Positions 12,971-14,647 of a DNA stretch of 14,647 nt are shown here, piece after piece. The stretch's first letter is position 1, and each line of letters starts with the position of its first letter. A program made the position numbers and the translations under genes. The DNA comes from Paracoccaceae bacterium (GTDB lineage: Bacteria; Pseudomonadota; Alphaproteobacteria; Rhodobacterales; Rhodobacteraceae): contig JAESRD010000226.1 of the NCBI GenBank assembly GCA_016764835.1, forward strand, positions 1 through 14,647, read 5' to 3'. The notes beneath the pieces were generated by a model. That model saw nothing but the letters and a program-made list of their open reading frames with translations, did not search any database and was not told the DNA's origin.

Positions 12971-14233
12971 CTAAAGCGCGCGCCAGCCTATATCTTTGCG
13001 GTAAAAGCCTTCGGGCCAGTCGATCTGGCCGGTGAGGGCATAGGCTTTTTCTTGGGCCTGCTTAAGCGTATCGCCGCGCGCGGTTATGCCCAAGACGCGG
13101 CCGCCGCTCGCGCGGATTGCGCCGTCATTCTCAACTGTACCCGCATGAAAAACCGCTTGATGTGATGTCTCAGCAATGGTTTCTAAACCGTTAATTATGC
13201 TGCCTTTTTCATAATTACCGGGGTAGCCATTTGTTGCCATGACAATGCTCACTGCGTGGTCATCAGCCCAGTGCGGTTTGATCGTGTCGAGCCTGCCTTC
13301 GGCGGCGGCGTGGATAAGGTCGAGCGCTTGTGCGCCAAGGCGCATCATCAGCACTTGGCATTCCGGGTCGCCGAAACGGCAGTTATACTCGACCAATCTG
13401 GCCTTGCCATCTTTGATCATCAGCCCGGCATAGAGCACACCTTGGTACGGCATGCCGCGGTGGGCCATTTCTTCCATTGTTGGGCGGATGATTTCGGCCA
13501 TTGCGGCGGCGGCGATGCTGTCTGACAGCACGGGGGCGGGCGAATATGCGCCCATGCCGCCAGTATTGGGGCCTTTATCGCCATCATAGGCGCGTTTGTG
13601 GTCTTGGGCGGTGCCAATGGCGACAATATCTGTGCCATCGACAAGCAAGAAATAGGAGGCTTCTTCGCCCTCCATAAATACTTCGATTACCACCTCGGCG
13701 CCGGCTGCACCGTGGAAACCTGAGAAGCAATCATCAATGGCGGCGAGGGCCTCAGACTTGCTCATGGCGACGGTGACACCTTTGCCCGCTGCGAGCCCGT
13801 CAGCTTTGATGACAATCGGTGCACCTTTGGCCTCGATATAGGCTTTGGCCGGGGCGGCGCTAGAGAACTGCGCCCAAGCGGCGGTTGGGGCAGAAGCCGC
13901 ATCGCAGATCGCTTTTGTGAAAGATTTTGAGGATTCTAGCTGGGCTGCGGCCTTGGAAGGTCCGAAAACGGTAAGCCCGGCGGCGCGGCAGATATCGGCA
14001 ACCCCGGCGGCGAGCGGCGCTTCGGGGCCGATAATCACCAGTTCGATCTCGTGCTCTGCGGCGAACTTGGCGACCGCATTACCGTCGAGAATGTCGAGGT
14101 CAATGCAGGTTGTCATGGCGGCGATGCCCGCATTGCCGGGGGCCACATAGAGCGCTGCACATTTTGGGTTTTGCTTTATTGCCCATGCCAGCGCATGTTC
14201 GCGCCCGCCGGCGCCTAAAATAAGTATGTTCAT
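12971..14233 (-). CDS. purD: Phosphoribosylamine--glycine ligase (GAR synthetase)
   Basis: This is a 420-residue cytosolic enzyme of de novo purine synthesis. It joins phosphoribosylamine and glycine using ATP to give GAR. Length and motifs fit a monofunctional PurD: the N-terminal GAGGREHAL at 7-15 and PGNAG at 32-36, GPEAPLAAG at 69-77, the ATP-grasp segment VIKADGLAAGKGV at 141-153, AQDHKRAYDGDKGPNTGGMGAYSP at 209-232, and EYNCRFGDPECQ at 282-293 with the metal-binding Glu and Asn. The ATG at 14233 is preceded by AAGGCAAGGCAG. The gene stands alone: it converges on carD across a terminator and diverges from xseA over 70 bases. I see no PurR-like operator or riboswitch upstream. Confidence 0.98.
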   Translation of the reverse strand: MNILILGAGGREHALAWAIKQNPKCAALYVAPGNAGIAAMTTCIDLDILDGNAVAKFAAEHEIELVIIGPEAPLAAGVADICRAAGLTVFGPSKAAAQLESSKSFTKAICDAASAPTAAWAQFSSAAPAKAYIEAKGAPIVIKADGLAAGKGVTVAMSKSEALAAIDDCFSGFHGAAGAEVVIEVFMEGEEASYFLLVDGTDIVAIGTAQDHKRAYDGDKGPNTGGMGAYSPAPVLSDSIAAAAMAEIIRPTMEEMAHRGMPYQGVLYAGLMIKDGKARLVEYNCRFGDPECQVLMMRLGAQALDLIHAAAEGRLDTIKPHWADDHAVSIVMATNGYPGNYEKGSIINGLETIAETSHQAVFHAGTVENDGAIRASGGRVLGITARGDTLKQAQEKAYALTGQIDWPEGFYRKDIGWRAL

Positions 14234-14303
14234 AGCTGCCTTGCCTTGGGTTTTGTGCCCCGGCGTTCTAGGCTTGGGGGGAGTTTAACGCAAGGACAGC
14301 CGC
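14234..14303. promoter_or_regulatory. Divergent intergenic region between purD and xseA
   Basis: These 70 bases lie between outward-pointing start codons and must hold or border promoters for both genes. The xseA ribosome binding site AAGGA is at 14292-14296. On the plus strand, TTGGGT (14246-14251) and TAGGCT (14269-14274) are 17 bases apart, but each matches the consensus at only 3 of 6 positions, so I do not call a promoter. Confidence 0.35.
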
Positions 14304-14647
14304 ATGGACCTTTTTGATGATGGTGGCCCGGAAGACGAGCCAACGGGCGGCAATGCGCATGAGTTTAGCGTGTCTGAGATATCGAGTGCGGTGAAGCGCA
14401 AGATTGAGGGCGAGTTTGGCAATGTGCGGGTGCGCGGTGAGGTTGGCCGGGTATTTGTCGCGCGCACGGGGCATTTGTATTTTGACCTGAAAGACGAGCG
14501 CAATGTTCTGGCCTCTGTCAGTTGGAAGGGGCAGGCGGCCAAGCTGACGCACCGGCCTGAAGAGGGGATGGAGGTTATTGCCACTGGCAAGCTGACCACC
14601 TTTGGCCCGCAGTCGAAATATCAGCTTAATGTTGAGGATTTGCAGCC
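14304..14647 (+). CDS. xseA: Exodeoxyribonuclease VII large subunit, 3' end missing
   Basis: This is the N-terminal part (114 complete codons) of the large subunit of exonuclease VII, which with XseB degrades single-stranded DNA to oligonucleotides in mismatch repair and DNA-protein crosslink tolerance. The gene runs off the right edge. Seen: an acidic lead (MDLFDDGGPEDEP at 1-13), then the family's opening motif EFSVSEISSAVKRKIEGEFG at 20-39, and the OB-fold DNA-binding domain with VRVRGEVGRV at 41-50, GHLYFDLKDERNVLASVSWKG at about 56-76 and GMEVIATGKLTTFGPQSKYQLNVEDL at about 88-113. AAGGA stands 7 bases before the ATG. The catalytic part lies beyond the window. No stop codon interrupts the frame up to the edge. 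Confidence 0.95.
   Translation, partial: MDLFDDGGPEDEPTGGNAHEFSVSEISSAVKRKIEGEFGNVRVRGEVGRVFVARTGHLYFDLKDERNVLASVSWKGQAAKLTHRPEEGMEVIATGKLTTFGPQSKYQLNVEDLQ

Overview
The window is a gene-dense stretch of an alphaproteobacterial chromosome, moderately GC-rich by eye. The assignment rests on protein signatures: an RpoH of the alphaproteobacterial type, a seven-iron ferredoxin FdxA followed by a CarD/CdnL-type regulator, and a SUV3-like helicase followed by an Hsp15-like S4 protein. I see no insertion sequence, integrase, phage gene, CRISPR array, rRNA or tRNA. No gap between genes exceeds about 215 bases.

Layout. The left edge (1-763, +) holds the 3' part of rpoH. It is followed on the same strand by a Gfo/Idh/MocA-type oxidoreductase (879-1859) and a small DUF4389-like membrane protein (1872-2180). 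A minus-strand block (2197-5751) carries, in transcription order, an M3B oligoendopeptidase F, a GNAT acetyltransferase whose GTG start overlaps the peptidase stop, and a membrane-anchored M19 dipeptidase. Diverging from it is an HpcH/HpaI-family aldolase (5886-6644, +). That gene ends tail-to-tail inside a second minus-strand pair: an SCP2-like protein (7617-7907) overlapping the start of a lysophospholipase-like alpha/beta hydrolase (6641-7624).

The right half begins with a secreted TPR protein (7973-8539), which diverges from the SCP2 gene. Behind it on the plus strand come the SUV3-like helicase (8560-11436), the S4 protein (11433-11750), fdxA (11799-12134) and carD (12349-12867). A strong hairpin terminator separates carD from the convergent purD (12971-14233, -). 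The 5' end of xseA (14304 to the edge, +) diverges from purD.

How they may work together. The M3 and M19 peptidases suggest peptide breakdown, with the acetyltransferase translationally coupled to the first. The SCP2 protein and hydrolase suggest lipid handling. The helicase, S4 protein, FdxA and CarD form a block linking RNA/ribosome handling with transcription control. This is mostly housekeeping content. I found no convincing new system; the best leads are the helicase tail and its block, the CarD C-terminus, several overlapping start/stop arrangements, and a few small sites.
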